Below are positions 18,258-27,822 of a DNA stretch of 62,480 nt, piece after piece. How positions within the stretch are numbered: the first letter of the stretch is position 1; each line of letters opens with the position of its first letter. Both the position numbers and the translations under genes were made by a program. The DNA is from Bryobacterales bacterium (GTDB lineage: Bacteria; Acidobacteriota; Terriglobia; Bryobacterales; Bryobacteraceae). The stretch spans positions 1 to 62,480 of the forward strand of contig JAEUQC010000039.1 of assembly GCA_016789905.1 (NCBI GenBank), given 5' to 3'. The notes under the pieces were generated by a model. That model was given only the letters and a program-made list of their open reading frames with translations, was not told where the DNA came from and did no database searches.

Positions 18258-18488
18258 ATGCCTGAAGACTGGAACTTTGAACAGGGCCTCACGGATCTCG
18301 AGTCGGTCGTCAAGGAACTCGAATCCGGAGACCTGCCGCTCGAAAAGGCCATCCAGGTTTTCGAACGCGGCGTCACCCTTAGCGACCGTTGCCGGAAGGA
18401 GTTGGAAGACGCCGAAACCCGCGTCGAGATTCTCCTCAAACGCGGCGACAAAACCGAGGCCGAGCCCTTCGACCCCACCAAAGAATGA
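18258..18488 (+). CDS. xseB: Exodeoxyribonuclease VII small subunit
   Basis: A 76-residue helical protein. It matches XseB, the small subunit that assembles on XseA to degrade single-stranded DNA: WNFEQGLTDLESVVKELESG, LPLEKAIQVFERGVTL and CRKELEDAETRVEIL. The frame is open upstream to 18192, but the ATG at 18258 gives the standard length. Its stop overlaps the ispA start (ATGA). xseA is not in the window. A TACAAT hexamer sits only 11 bases before the ATG. Confidence 0.92.
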   Translation: MPEDWNFEQGLTDLESVVKELESGDLPLEKAIQVFERGVTLSDRCRKELEDAETRVEILLKRGDKTEAEPFDPTKE

Positions 18489-19369
18489 TCCTGAAAGAAT
18501 ATCTGGCCGCCCGCATCGCACGGGTTGAAGCCGCCCTCGAACGCTGGGTCCCCGCCGAAACGGTCCCGCCCCAGACTATCCACCGGGCCATGCGCTACAG
18601 CCTCTTCGCCGGTGGTAAACGCATTCGCCCCGTCCTATGCATTGGCGCCGCTGAAGCCCTTGGCTCCACGCCCCATGGTATTGAGGACGCCGCCTGCACG
18701 TTGGAGATGATCCACACCTATTCGCTTATCCACGACGATCTGCCCGCCCTCGATAATGACGATCTTCGCCGCGGCCGGCCCACCAATCACGTCGTCTTCG
18801 GCGAAGCTATGGCCATTCTCGCCGGTGACTCGCTTCTAACTCTTGCCTTTGAAGTTCTCGGTAAGCTTCCCCGGGCCGATGACATTACCAGAGCCCGTCT
18901 TGTCGCCGAACTCGCCACAGCCTCCGGCACCGTTGGCGGCATGATCGGCGGCCAGGTCCACGACATCGAGGGCGAGCGTCAAACCCCCACCGCGGAACTG
19001 CTGGAAGCCATCCACCGCGCCAAAACCGGCGCCCTCCTCCGCGCCAGCGTTCGCATGGGTGCCATCTACGCCGGGGCCACTCCCGATCAACTCGACGCGC
19101 TCAGCCGCTACGGCGAACACACCGGCCTGGCGTTCCAAATTGTCGACGACATCCTCGACGTTGAAGAGTCCTCGGAAACCCTTGGCAAAACCGCCGGCAA
19201 AGACCAGGCGCAGCAAAAGATTACGTTCCCCGCTGTTTACGGCCTGGCCCAATCGAAGGTCATGGCGGAACAAGAGCGGCTGGCCGCGCATCGCGCGCTG
19301 GAACCTTTCGGTGAAGCCGCGGCGCCATTGGCGGAATTGGCCGATTTTATTGTGAAGCGCAAGGCATGA
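18485..19369 (+). CDS. ispA: Farnesyl/geranylgeranyl diphosphate synthase (IspA type)
   Basis: This trans-prenyltransferase condenses isopentenyl diphosphate with allylic diphosphates. The 294-residue product starts at ATG 18485, inside the xseB stop. It has LFAGGKRIRPVL, the first Asp-rich motif in MIHTYSLIHDDLPALDNDD (bacterial DDxxxxD form), GEAMAILAGDSLLTLAFE, GGQVHDI, KTGALLRASV, and the second Asp-rich motif FQIVDDILDVEE. It most resembles Escherichia coli IspA. The gene sits in the common xseB-ispA-(dxs)-tlyA-nadK order, but dxs is absent here. tlyA overlaps its stop by 4 bases. Confidence 0.93.
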   Translation: MILKEYLAARIARVEAALERWVPAETVPPQTIHRAMRYSLFAGGKRIRPVLCIGAAEALGSTPHGIEDAACTLEMIHTYSLIHDDLPALDNDDLRRGRPTNHVVFGEAMAILAGDSLLTLAFEVLGKLPRADDITRARLVAELATASGTVGGMIGGQVHDIEGERQTPTAELLEAIHRAKTGALLRASVRMGAIYAGATPDQLDALSRYGEHTGLAFQIVDDILDVEESSETLGKTAGKDQAQQKITFPAVYGLAQSKVMAEQERLAAHRALEPFGEAAAPLAELADFIVKRKA

Positions 19370-20097
19370 AGACTTCGCGGATGCGTCTGGATCAGCTTCT
19401 GTGCGAGCGCGGTCTGGCGGACTCCCGCGAAAAGGCAAAGGCGCTCATTCTCGCCGGGCAGGTCACCGTCAACGGCCAGCGTTCCGATAAAGCGGGCAAG
19501 GAAATCGACCTCGAAGCCAAAGTCCTGGTTGCTGCTCCGCCCCCTTATGTCGGACGAGGCGGCCACAAACTCGCCCACGCGCTCGACCATTGGTCCATCA
19601 ATCCCGCCGGCTGGAACTGCCTCGATATCGGCTCCTCCACCGGCGGTTTCACCGATTGCCTGTTGCAGCGCGGCGCCGCTCGCGTCTATGCCTTCGACGT
19701 TGGCACTGGCCAGATGGATTGGAAGCTCCGCCACGATCCTCGCGTCGTCCTTCGCGAAAACACCAACGCCCGCAATCTGCAACCGGGCGATGTCGCCGAA
19801 AAGTCTCAACTCGCCGTCTGCGATGTTAGTTTCATCTCGGTCACCATCATTCTTCCTGTTCTCCCGCCGCTTCTGTGCGAAGATGGCGTTCTGGTCATCC
19901 TGGTGAAACCGCAGTTCGAAGTTGGTCGCGATCAAGTCGGCAAAGGCGGCATCGTCCGCGATAACTTTCTGCACCAGCAGGCAATTGAGCGCGTGGCCTC
20001 GTCCGCCAACGCGCTCGGCTACACAACCGACGTGATCGACAGCCCGATTCTCGGCGCCGAAGGCAACAAGGAATTTCTCCTCTATGCGAAACATTAG
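19366..20097 (+). CDS. tlyA: TlyA-family rRNA 2'-O-ribose methyltransferase
   Basis: A 243-residue protein with an N-terminal S4 RNA-binding domain (MRLDQLLCERGLADSREKAKALILAGQV) and an FtsJ/Rossmann methyltransferase domain. The SAM-binding motif LDIGSSTGGFTDCLLQRGA is near residue 87, followed by CDVSFISVTIILPVL and LVKPQFEVG. TlyA proteins methylate cytidines in 16S and 23S rRNA and affect capreomycin sensitivity in mycobacteria. It starts in the ispA stop and overlaps nadK by 14 bases. Confidence 0.92.
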   Translation: MKTSRMRLDQLLCERGLADSREKAKALILAGQVTVNGQRSDKAGKEIDLEAKVLVAAPPPYVGRGGHKLAHALDHWSINPAGWNCLDIGSSTGGFTDCLLQRGAARVYAFDVGTGQMDWKLRHDPRVVLRENTNARNLQPGDVAEKSQLAVCDVSFISVTIILPVLPPLLCEDGVLVILVKPQFEVGRDQVGKGGIVRDNFLHQQAIERVASSANALGYTTDVIDSPILGAEGNKEFLLYAKH

Positions 20098-20947
20098 AAC
20101 TGTCGGCATCATCTCCCGGCCGAATATTGTTTCGGCTCCGGATGTCCTTGGCCCCCTCCTCGTCTGGCTGGCCGACCGCGGCATTCAGGTCCGGCTCGAT
20201 CTCATCTCAGCGCAATATCTGAAGCGCTCCGACGGCATCGATCGTGATAGCGTTCCCGACGGCACCCAACTCATCATCGTCCTTGGTGGCGATGGCACGC
20301 TGCTTTCTGCCGCTCGCGCTATCAATGGCCGCCCCATTCCGTTGTTTGCCGTCAATCTCGGCAGCCTCGGCTTCCTCACAGCCACCACCCTCGAACAGCT
20401 CTACCCCGAACTGGAGCGCATGTTCCGCGGCGAACACCGTATCGGTATCCGCCGCATGCTACATTGCGACGTCTATCGCGGTGACGAACATATCGCGAGT
20501 TATGAAGCGCTGAACGACGTCGTGCTGACCAAAATGGCGCTCGCTCGCGTCATTGATCTTGAAGTCTATTGGGATCGACATTTCATCTGCAAGTACAAAG
20601 CGGACGGGCTGATCATTTCGACCCCCACCGGGTCTACGGCCTATTCGCTGGCGGCGGGCGGGCCGATCATTTTTCCCCAGGTGGCCGCGCTTGCCATCAC
20701 ACCGATCTGCCCGCATATGCTTACCAATCGCCCTGTGATCCTGCCCGATTCCGGCGAGATCACCGTGTGGGTGCGTAGTGAAGGCGAGGAGAGCTATCTC
20801 ACCGTGGACGGTCAGGTGGGACAGCCTCTCAAGCGGGATGACCGCGTGGTCTGCCGCAGTTCCGAGCACACGTTACAGCTCGTCCGCCCCCCGAAGATGT
20901 TGTTCTTCGATGTCCTCCGTCAAAAATTGAAATGGGGAGAACGATAA
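20084..20947 (+). CDS. nadK: NAD kinase
   Basis: NAD kinase phosphorylates NAD to NADP in the cytoplasm. The 287-residue product carries VLGGDGTLLSAAR near residue 65 (the GGDG diphosphate-binding motif), FAVNLGSLGFLT, LNDVVL, and DGLIISTPTGSTAYSLAAGG near 175, the NE/D-loop and glycine-rich segment that complete the site. It overlaps tlyA by 14 bases. The symporter gene follows immediately after its stop, so it lies in the middle of a five-gene transcript. Confidence 0.95.
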   Translation: MRNIRTVGIISRPNIVSAPDVLGPLLVWLADRGIQVRLDLISAQYLKRSDGIDRDSVPDGTQLIIVLGGDGTLLSAARAINGRPIPLFAVNLGSLGFLTATTLEQLYPELERMFRGEHRIGIRRMLHCDVYRGDEHIASYEALNDVVLTKMALARVIDLEVYWDRHFICKYKADGLIISTPTGSTAYSLAAGGPIIFPQVAALAITPICPHMLTNRPVILPDSGEITVWVRSEGEESYLTVDGQVGQPLKRDDRVVCRSSEHTLQLVRPPKMLFFDVLRQKLKWGER

Positions 20948-22192
20948 ATGGGATTACTCGGCAAGATCTCCGGCACGGCCTGGATCTTTATCGCCATGGT
21001 GTTTGGTGTGGCGCTTGGCGTATTTGCCCCCGACGTGGCAAAGGAACTGACGCCCGCCAGCAACATCTTTTTGAAACTGATTAAGAGCATCATCGCGCCG
21101 TTGCTGTTCGCGACGCTTGTCTATGGCATCGCCGCCTCCGGTAACGTGAAGACCATGGGCCGCGTGGGCGGCAAGGCCATTCTCTATTTCGAAATTGTCA
21201 CCACTGTCGCGCTGTTTCTCGGCCTCGGCGCTGTCAATCTCATCCGCCCAGGCGCTGGCCAGCATGTGGAACCCGCCGCCGCTACCAGCACGGCCGTCAC
21301 TTCCATACCGAAACTGAAAGAGCCTCCCACGGTTGGCGAAATCCTCGAGCACACGTTTCCGGCGAGCGTCATTGACGCGATGGCCAAGGGCGAAGTGCTC
21401 CAACTCGTCGTTTTCTGCTTCATCTTCGGCGCCGCCTGCACCGCCATTGGCGACAAAGCAAAACCCATCGTCGAGTGGTGCGAGTCCCTCGCTGAGGTCA
21501 TGTTTCAATACACGCGCTACGTCATGATGCTCGCCCCCATCGGCGTTGGCGCGGCCATCGCTGTCACTGTTGGCGCCAAAGGTCTCGGTGTGCTTTTCAC
21601 GCTCGGCAAACTGCTGCTCACCATGTACGCCGCGCTCATCATTTTCGTGGTCTTTGTGCTCGGCGCCGTTATCGTCATCTGCCGCATCCCTCTTGGCCGG
21701 TTCATTCAGGCAGTGAAGGAACCCTGGCTCATCGCTTTCTCCACGGCCTCCAGCGAGGCCGCCTTGCCGAAGGCTCTGGAGAACATGGAGAAATTCGGCG
21801 TGCCCAAACACATCGTCAGCTTCGTCCTGCCCACCGGCTATAGCTTCAATCTTGACGGCACCACGCTGTATCTCTCCGGCGCATCGGTCTTCTGTGCCCA
21901 GGTCGCAGGCATCGAACTTACCTGGAGTCAGCAGTTGCTCATGATGCTTACGCTGATGCTCACCAGCAAAGGCGTGGCTGGGGTTCCCCGCGCCTCGCTC
22001 GTCATTCTTTCCGGCACCGTCGCCACGTTTCATATCCCGGCCGATGGCATCGCCATGATCCTCGGCATCGACGCGATCCTCGACATGGCCCGCACCTCGG
22101 TCAATGTACTCGGCAATTGCCTTGCCACCGCTGTCGTGGCTCGGTGGGAAGGCGTTGATCTTTCCAAAGCGCCAGAGCTCACCGAATCATAA
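20948..22192 (+). CDS. Dicarboxylate/amino acid:cation symporter (DAACS family)
   Basis: A 414-residue polytopic membrane carrier of the GltP/DctA family that moves glutamate, aspartate or C4-dicarboxylates with protons or sodium. The hallmark PTGYSFNLDGTTLYLS is near residue 297, preceded by FSTASSEAALPKALENMEKFG (hairpin loop 1) and followed by SKGVAGVPRASLVIL and the last helix LGIDAILDMARTSVNVLGN. The ATG has a GGGGAG site nine bases upstream and directly follows nadK. This position is usually occupied by recN. Its 3' end overlaps the convergent DUF2339 gene by 6 bases. Confidence 0.92.
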   Translation: MGLLGKISGTAWIFIAMVFGVALGVFAPDVAKELTPASNIFLKLIKSIIAPLLFATLVYGIAASGNVKTMGRVGGKAILYFEIVTTVALFLGLGAVNLIRPGAGQHVEPAAATSTAVTSIPKLKEPPTVGEILEHTFPASVIDAMAKGEVLQLVVFCFIFGAACTAIGDKAKPIVEWCESLAEVMFQYTRYVMMLAPIGVGAAIAVTVGAKGLGVLFTLGKLLLTMYAALIIFVVFVLGAVIVICRIPLGRFIQAVKEPWLIAFSTASSEAALPKALENMEKFGVPKHIVSFVLPTGYSFNLDGTTLYLSGASVFCAQVAGIELTWSQQLLMMLTLMLTSKGVAGVPRASLVILSGTVATFHIPADGIAMILGIDAILDMARTSVNVLGNCLATAVVARWEGVDLSKAPELTES

Positions 22193-24472
22193 ATACTGCT
22201 TGATCTGCTCGCGGAATCGCGAATAGGCCCACGACGTCGCGATTAGCAGGCAGCCCAAAACCAGGAATGATAGTATCCGGCTCATCGTGTCTAGCTGCGA
22301 GAAGTCGTAGAAGAACAGCTTGCCCAGACAGAGCGCAAAGAGTGCTAATCCGCTTAGCCGCAATTGCCGGCGATGGAGGCCGATTCCCGCGCCCAAAAAC
22401 GTGAACGCCTCCGCGCCCCAGGCCAGCGTCAGGCGGCGCCCGCTCACAAAGTCCTGTAACAACGCTGTGATCGTCAGCGTCGCCAAAACGCCGTGTACCG
22501 CCCCGGTCCATCGCGCGAAAGGGTCCTCTTCTCGAATTGGAATTAAATACATCACCAGCAGCGCTGCAATCGCCAGCACCTGAGCCGTCAATCCGTCCTG
22601 CTTTCCAAGCAGATCGAACGCCCAGAACAGCAACGCCAACCCCTCCGGCAGCAACGCGCTACCGGCCAGGCTTGGCCCCGCCCGGAGCATTCCTAACGCC
22701 CACGACGCAAGCGCCAGCCCCGCCCATGCCGCCATCAGCCACGGCGTCCGGTCGCATAGCCGGAACACCATCGCGCCCGCGTAGAACTGGAACAGAATGA
22801 ACGTCAACAGCCGCGGCACACCTTCCGGCATCGCCCATCCAAACGCAAAGTACAGCGCCGCCGGCAGTGCGATTGTCACCCACAACAGCTCGTTTGGCAT
22901 GTTCGCCACCAAGGTTGCCGTCGATAGCAACGCCAGCGCCAGCCCCGCCCAGCGGCCCTCTGGCATCGCCCGCCACCGCAGCGCCAGGCCCACCGCCCCC
23001 GCGGCGATTGTCAACAACACCGGCCGCAAATGCCGCGGATCGAAATCCACCAGCACCCAGCCCAGCGACAATACCAGCCCGATCGAATACCAGGCCCCGC
23101 CAAATAGATACATCCGGTTCAACAGGAACATGCCCGATAGCGACCATAGAACCGGCCGGTACACATGGCCGGCCATCGCCATCAGTGGCAGTGCAAAGAG
23201 CGCCGCCCCCAGCCCGCGCAAATAGGCGCTCCGGAACAGCCACCCAAATACCGCAATCGCTTCCGCCAATAGCGCCAGCCCAAACCCCCGCTGCATTCCA
23301 GTGAACCGTTCCCAAATGAATGCCGCCGAAAACAGCGCCGAAAACGTCACAGAGGCGTTGTAGCCGCCGTAGCTGGATGCGGGTATTCGGCCGCGTAGAA
23401 GCGCGCTGATCCCTTGGGCGGCCGCCATTGCCGCCAACAGGTAGTCCGGCTGCCATCCGCCTCCGTTTGGCCAGATCGCCGCCGTGGCAAACAGAAACCC
23501 CGTCAGGTTCAACGGCGCAATCGGTACCTTTGCGCCGCGCCGTTGCGCGGCCAGGTCGTAGGCCTCCAGAATCACCCAGTACACCCACAAAACCGGTTCG
23601 CCGATCAGGGTGAAGTAGCGGTCTTTGTCGCCAGTCGCCAGATCGAAACCGTACGCGCCATACGCGAACAATGCTCCCGCCGCCGCCAGCGCCTGCCAGC
23701 CGAACTTCCATGCCACCGCCAGCAGGCTCAGCAGCAAGGGGATCGAAGCGACGGCCGAGAAGCGCGTTAGCGACGATATCGCGATCGTCAGGAACGCTGC
23801 CATGTAGGCAAGTCCCGTCACCGTCTGGTTCCGGTACCGGAGCGAATGCAGAATCATTCCGCATGCCACCGTCAGCAAAAGCGCGAACCCAACCCCCGCA
23901 CTTTCAATGATGCGCGACGCGTCAATCCCATGCGCCGCGAACACCGTGAAATACAACCCGGCCCAGCCTCCGCCAATGAGCGCCGAACCCAACACCCGGT
24001 AGTTGTCTTTCCGCTCCGCCGCCATGCCTGCGCCCAACAGTGCCAGCGACGTCGCCGCTCCCGTCAGCACGCGCCCAATCGCTCCCATCTCCGTTAACGA
24101 GAAGCCCAGAAATAGCGCGACCCCGATCAACAGCATCAGCACACCCAGCTTGCTCAGCCAGTTGCCCCCGATCAATGCCTCCAGGTCGCGCGCGGGCTCC
24201 GGATATGGACCCGCCGCGGCGGCAATTGCTGGCGGCGCTTGTAACGGCGGTGGCGTCGCGGCCACCGGAGGCGGCGGTGCCGGAACGTGTACCGGAGGCG
24301 GCGCAACGGCGACTGGCGTTTCTCTACGCCCGTTTTCTAACTCGTAAATCCGATCCGTCAACGACGCGATCCGCCGTTCCTGCGCCTCCGCCTGCGCCTC
24401 CAATCGCTGGAATCGTGAGCTCGCCCACGCCGCAACCACAGCAACCACCGCCAGCAGGAGGAAGACTGTCAT
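22187..24472 (-). CDS. DUF2339 multi-pass membrane protein
   Basis: A 761-residue protein. It has an N-terminal anchor (VFLLLAVVAVVAAWASS), a short coiled coil (LEAQAEAQERRIASLTDRIYELENG), and a Pro/Val/Ala-rich linker. Around twenty membrane segments follow, beginning with the family signature IGGNWLSKLGVLMLLIGVALFLGFS and GAIGRVLTGAATSLALLG. DUF2339 proteins are widespread in Gram-negatives but have no known function. It begins 7 bases after hemQ and so is probably in that transcript. Confidence 0.85.
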   Translation of the reverse strand: MTVFLLLAVVAVVAAWASSRFQRLEAQAEAQERRIASLTDRIYELENGRRETPVAVAPPPVHVPAPPPPVAATPPPLQAPPAIAAAAGPYPEPARDLEALIGGNWLSKLGVLMLLIGVALFLGFSLTEMGAIGRVLTGAATSLALLGAGMAAERKDNYRVLGSALIGGGWAGLYFTVFAAHGIDASRIIESAGVGFALLLTVACGMILHSLRYRNQTVTGLAYMAAFLTIAISSLTRFSAVASIPLLLSLLAVAWKFGWQALAAAGALFAYGAYGFDLATGDKDRYFTLIGEPVLWVYWVILEAYDLAAQRRGAKVPIAPLNLTGFLFATAAIWPNGGGWQPDYLLAAMAAAQGISALLRGRIPASSYGGYNASVTFSALFSAAFIWERFTGMQRGFGLALLAEAIAVFGWLFRSAYLRGLGAALFALPLMAMAGHVYRPVLWSLSGMFLLNRMYLFGGAWYSIGLVLSLGWVLVDFDPRHLRPVLLTIAAGAVGLALRWRAMPEGRWAGLALALLSTATLVANMPNELLWVTIALPAALYFAFGWAMPEGVPRLLTFILFQFYAGAMVFRLCDRTPWLMAAWAGLALASWALGMLRAGPSLAGSALLPEGLALLFWAFDLLGKQDGLTAQVLAIAALLVMYLIPIREEDPFARWTGAVHGVLATLTITALLQDFVSGRRLTLAWGAEAFTFLGAGIGLHRRQLRLSGLALFALCLGKLFFYDFSQLDTMSRILSFLVLGCLLIATSWAYSRFREQIKQYL

Positions 24473-24479
24473 GTCGAAC

Positions 24480-25304
24480 TTAGCCTAGCAGGAACTGCTC
24501 CAGCGCATCGGACGGTACCCGTACGCCCACAAAGAACTGTCCGAACTTGGCGTACTTCGCGCTCACCTCATCAAAACGCATCTCGTAGATCAGCTTCTTA
24601 AACACCAGCGGGTCGTCGGCAAACAGGTCCACTCCCCACTCCCAATCGTCGAGCCCGATCGACCCGGTGATGATCTGCTTCACGTCGTCGGCGTACCGCC
24701 GCCCGATCATGCCATGATCATGCATCATTCGTTGCCGCTCTTCAATCGGTTCGGAATACCAATTCACCTGTTCCCCGCGCACGCGGTCCATTGGGTAAAA
24801 GCAGATGTACTTTCGGTCTGGAAAGGTAGGATAAATCCGAGGCGCCATCGCATCCCGCTGCCGCGCTAGCGTGGCTTCGATCTCCGCTTTCCATTCCTCA
24901 GAGTTCGGAGCCAGTCCTTTATCCAGCAACGCCCGGTAAATTTTTACCGTCGATTCGTAAAGCCCAAGCTCGACGACCGAAAAATAGGAGTGAACTTGCC
25001 TCAGAAATGCGCCGATAGATAACCGAGACAGTTCCAGCTCGGCCTGGTGCGTCTCCGCCGGGTTCTCCCGGAAATGAACGAGCATCAAGTCTGCCTTGTG
25101 GCCAAACATCGTGAAAATCGCCGATGGGAATTTTTCATTCGCCTCCCATTCCCTCAGCTTGAACACCAATTCCCGGAGCATCGTCCGCTTGTGCAGTGTT
25201 TCCAGTTTGCTCCAGGCAGCGCTATCGAAGCGCAGCAGTTGGTGCATCACCCACGATCCTTCTATGGTCAAGGGCACGGCCGGTAGTGTGGCGGTAGTAG
25301 ACAT
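24480..25304 (-). CDS. hemQ: Coproheme decarboxylase (chlorite-dismutase-like HemQ)
   Basis: HemQ performs the last step of the coproporphyrin-dependent heme pathway, turning coproheme into heme b with peroxide. The 274-residue protein has the Cld/HemQ fold features: HQLLRFDSAAW, MFGHKADLMLVHFRENP, HSYFSVVELGLYE, KYICFYPMDRVRGEQVNWY, the heme-ligand region RQRMMHDHGMIGRRYA around residue 190, and DDWEWGVDLFADDPLVFKKL. True chlorite dismutase has a distal Arg in place of the HemQ pattern, so HemQ is preferred. A clear AAAGGAGT site precedes the ATG by 5 bases. Confidence 0.88.
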   Translation of the reverse strand: MSTTATLPAVPLTIEGSWVMHQLLRFDSAAWSKLETLHKRTMLRELVFKLREWEANEKFPSAIFTMFGHKADLMLVHFRENPAETHQAELELSRLSIGAFLRQVHSYFSVVELGLYESTVKIYRALLDKGLAPNSEEWKAEIEATLARQRDAMAPRIYPTFPDRKYICFYPMDRVRGEQVNWYSEPIEERQRMMHDHGMIGRRYADDVKQIITGSIGLDDWEWGVDLFADDPLVFKKLIYEMRFDEVSAKYAKFGQFFVGVRVPSDALEQFLLG

Positions 25305-25407
25305 AGTTGACTCCTTTCTACTGTAACTAAGGTTTTTGCACTATTCAGAATTCCTACCGGAATGCCGAAAGACAACGTAGGGGCGAAGGAGTGTCCCGAA
25401 AGTCTTT

Positions 25408-27819
25408 ATGAATCGAGTGTGGCTCACCCTATTGTCCGTCTGCTTCGCAGCGCTCCCGGCAATCGCGCAGACGACGCAAACCCGCATCTTTACAGAGCCG
25501 GCTGGCTCCTCCTTCTACGTCGACGGCACAAAGTACACCACTTCGGCCACGTTCTTCTGGCCCAAAGGCAGCCGTCACACCATCTGGGCCGACGTTAGCC
25601 AAAATACCGGCGGCACCACTCGCATGGGTTTTCAGGGTTGGACGGACGACAAAGCCTTTCTCCAGGCGGGCGGCTCTTCTGCCATTACCGTTACCGCGGA
25701 TCCGGATTTCCTTACCCTGAAAGGGACCTTTAACGTCGAACATCGCATCGACGTACTTTTTGCGAATTTCACGGGCGGCGCCATCCCCCTAATCAGCGAT
25801 CCACAGGCCGCTTGCCCACCCAGCGCGATGGGCGCTGGCGGGATACCAGGGGTCTTCACCAACCCCATTCCTGGGGTCGTTTTCGTTGAGGGCCGCTGTG
25901 TGTCGAACTCCGTTTCTGTCTGGGCCGCACAGGGCGCCGTCATGATTTTCAACGCTTTCCCCGCGCGCGGCTTCGTCTTCGAGGGCTGGACATACAACGG
26001 TGGACGCCCGCCAGACAGCTTCCTGCGCAACTACACCGTTAATGGACCTGCCGTTCTCTCACCGCGCTTTGCCCCGGCCAAGCGTGTTATCTTCAAAACC
26101 GAGCCGGAAGGTCTCGTCATCACCGTCAACCGGACTCCGGTGCCAACGCGGCTGCCCGTCGAAATCGAAATGCGTAACCCGGGAGAGAACTACTCTTTCC
26201 CGATCCTGCCCTGGGAAATGGACTTCGCCGAGGGCTCCACCCATATCCTGGGCGCCCCGGCCACACAACTCGATCTCAGCGGCAAAACCTGGATTCTTGA
26301 CAGTTTCAGCATCGGTGGCGGCGAAGGCACAATCTATAAGGCGGTTGGTGCGAATGTATCGCAAACGATCATTGCCCGATTTGTTCGCGGGGCCGGCGTA
26401 TCCTTCCTCACCAATCCGGTTGGTCTTCGCCTCACCGTTGATGGACGCGAAAACTGGCCTTCCTACAACTTCGTTTGGGGTGTCGGCACCAAACATACTG
26501 TCACTGCCCCGCCGGAAACCAGCGACGCGAAGGGCCGCAAATACAGATTTCTAGGCTGGGCCAATGGCGGGGATTCCACGCAGCAGATCACCACTCCAGA
26601 AGAGACCGAGTTCGGCGGTCTGCGAATGGTCGCGAACTACGAACTCTATCCCCGTGTGGTGGTTTCGACGTCCAACCCCGGTTCCCGGCTCCAGGTCGAT
26701 GGCTCGGTATGCCAATTGCCCTGCACCATTGATCGGCCCCGAGGCTCTTCCGTCTCACTCTCAGTTGCTGATTCCGTTCCGCTTGGCCCGGATTCCAGAA
26801 TGCAGTTCGACGGCTGGAACGACAATCCGAGCCCGACTCGCACTGTAACCTTCGCCGGGCCGGACCAGCAGTTGAGCTTTCGCTATCGCACGTTCAACAG
26901 GTTCATGACCATCGCCGACCCTGCGGACGGCGCCACGTTCCGGGTGGAGCCTGCCTCGCCGGATGGCTTCTATCCCAACGATGCCACCGTCCAGGTTACG
27001 GCCATTCCCTCGGAAGGCTACAAATTCCGCCGCTGGGAGGGAGACCTTTCCGGTACCAACGCCGGGGGCTTCCTTGCCATGATGGCGCCTCGGCTCGTTC
27101 GCGCCCAGCTCGACAAGGTACCCTTTATTCCCAGCGCAGGCATCCGAAACGCTGCCGGAGAAACACCACTCAAAGCCGTGGCTCCCGGTTCCATCGTTTC
27201 CGTTTTCGGTTCCGGACTTGCCAATGACTACGTCACCGGCCCCCCGGGTCCGCTCTCGCAAACGCTCGGCGGAGTAACCGCGCGCATCGGCAGCCGTCTG
27301 CTTCCATTGCTGTTCGTCTCCCCGGAACAGGTCAACGCATTTCTCCCGTCGGATCTTGCTGACGGCGAGTACTCGCTTGCGGTCCGCAATGGCTCTCTCC
27401 CGGAACTGTCTGGAAAACTGAATATCGTTCGTTACGCTCCAGGCATCTTTGGCCAGTTGATTGGCGAACAATTCATCGCCACCGTGCAGCGCCCTGATGG
27501 TTCGCTCGCCGCGCCCGACAAACCAGCCAAACGCGGAGAACAGGTCGTATTCATGGGTACTGGGTTTGGCCCGTATCAGCGCCCAGTTCTCGACGGCTTC
27601 CCCGCCGCTGACAACCCACCCAATGCTCTCCGCGTCCAGCCTGAAATCCTTGTCGGCGATACCGCGTATGCGCCCGATTTCGCCGGCGCCGCGCCGGGGT
27701 TGGCGGGTGTAACCCTTATCCGTTTCACCATACCCCAGGAATGGAACTCCGGCCCTGTCGAACTTCGCGTCCGCCAAGCCGGTATCGAAAGCAACAAGAT
27801 CGTTCTGCCGTTGGAGTAA
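25408..27819 (+). CDS. Secreted repeat protein with C-terminal TIGR03437 domain
   Basis: An 803-residue protein with a signal peptide (LTLLSVCFAALPAIAQ). Residues of about 25-560 contain six or so beta-rich repeats of the PEGA/InlB-B type with recurring phrases such as SSFYVDGTKYTTSATFFW, SRLQVDGSVCQLPCTI and FEGWTYNGG. From about residue 572 comes the TIGR03437 domain (IRNAAGETPLKAVAPGSIVS, LPLLFVSPEQVNAFLP, GEQVVFMGTGFGP), an acidobacterial family of unknown function typical of Solibacter. It is exported and probably surface-associated, with a binding or adhesive role by inference. The unknown gene at 27823 follows after 3 bases. Confidence 0.85.
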   Translation: MNRVWLTLLSVCFAALPAIAQTTQTRIFTEPAGSSFYVDGTKYTTSATFFWPKGSRHTIWADVSQNTGGTTRMGFQGWTDDKAFLQAGGSSAITVTADPDFLTLKGTFNVEHRIDVLFANFTGGAIPLISDPQAACPPSAMGAGGIPGVFTNPIPGVVFVEGRCVSNSVSVWAAQGAVMIFNAFPARGFVFEGWTYNGGRPPDSFLRNYTVNGPAVLSPRFAPAKRVIFKTEPEGLVITVNRTPVPTRLPVEIEMRNPGENYSFPILPWEMDFAEGSTHILGAPATQLDLSGKTWILDSFSIGGGEGTIYKAVGANVSQTIIARFVRGAGVSFLTNPVGLRLTVDGRENWPSYNFVWGVGTKHTVTAPPETSDAKGRKYRFLGWANGGDSTQQITTPEETEFGGLRMVANYELYPRVVVSTSNPGSRLQVDGSVCQLPCTIDRPRGSSVSLSVADSVPLGPDSRMQFDGWNDNPSPTRTVTFAGPDQQLSFRYRTFNRFMTIADPADGATFRVEPASPDGFYPNDATVQVTAIPSEGYKFRRWEGDLSGTNAGGFLAMMAPRLVRAQLDKVPFIPSAGIRNAAGETPLKAVAPGSIVSVFGSGLANDYVTGPPGPLSQTLGGVTARIGSRLLPLLFVSPEQVNAFLPSDLADGEYSLAVRNGSLPELSGKLNIVRYAPGIFGQLIGEQFIATVQRPDGSLAAPDKPAKRGEQVVFMGTGFGPYQRPVLDGFPAADNPPNALRVQPEILVGDTAYAPDFAGAAPGLAGVTLIRFTIPQEWNSGPVELRVRQAGIESNKIVLPLE

Positions 27820-27822
27820 GCC

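Noticed and set aside
22659..23864. 401-residue second minus-strand frame within DUF2339
   Set aside because: Shifted frame of a clear membrane protein; Gly/Arg/Val-rich without motifs.
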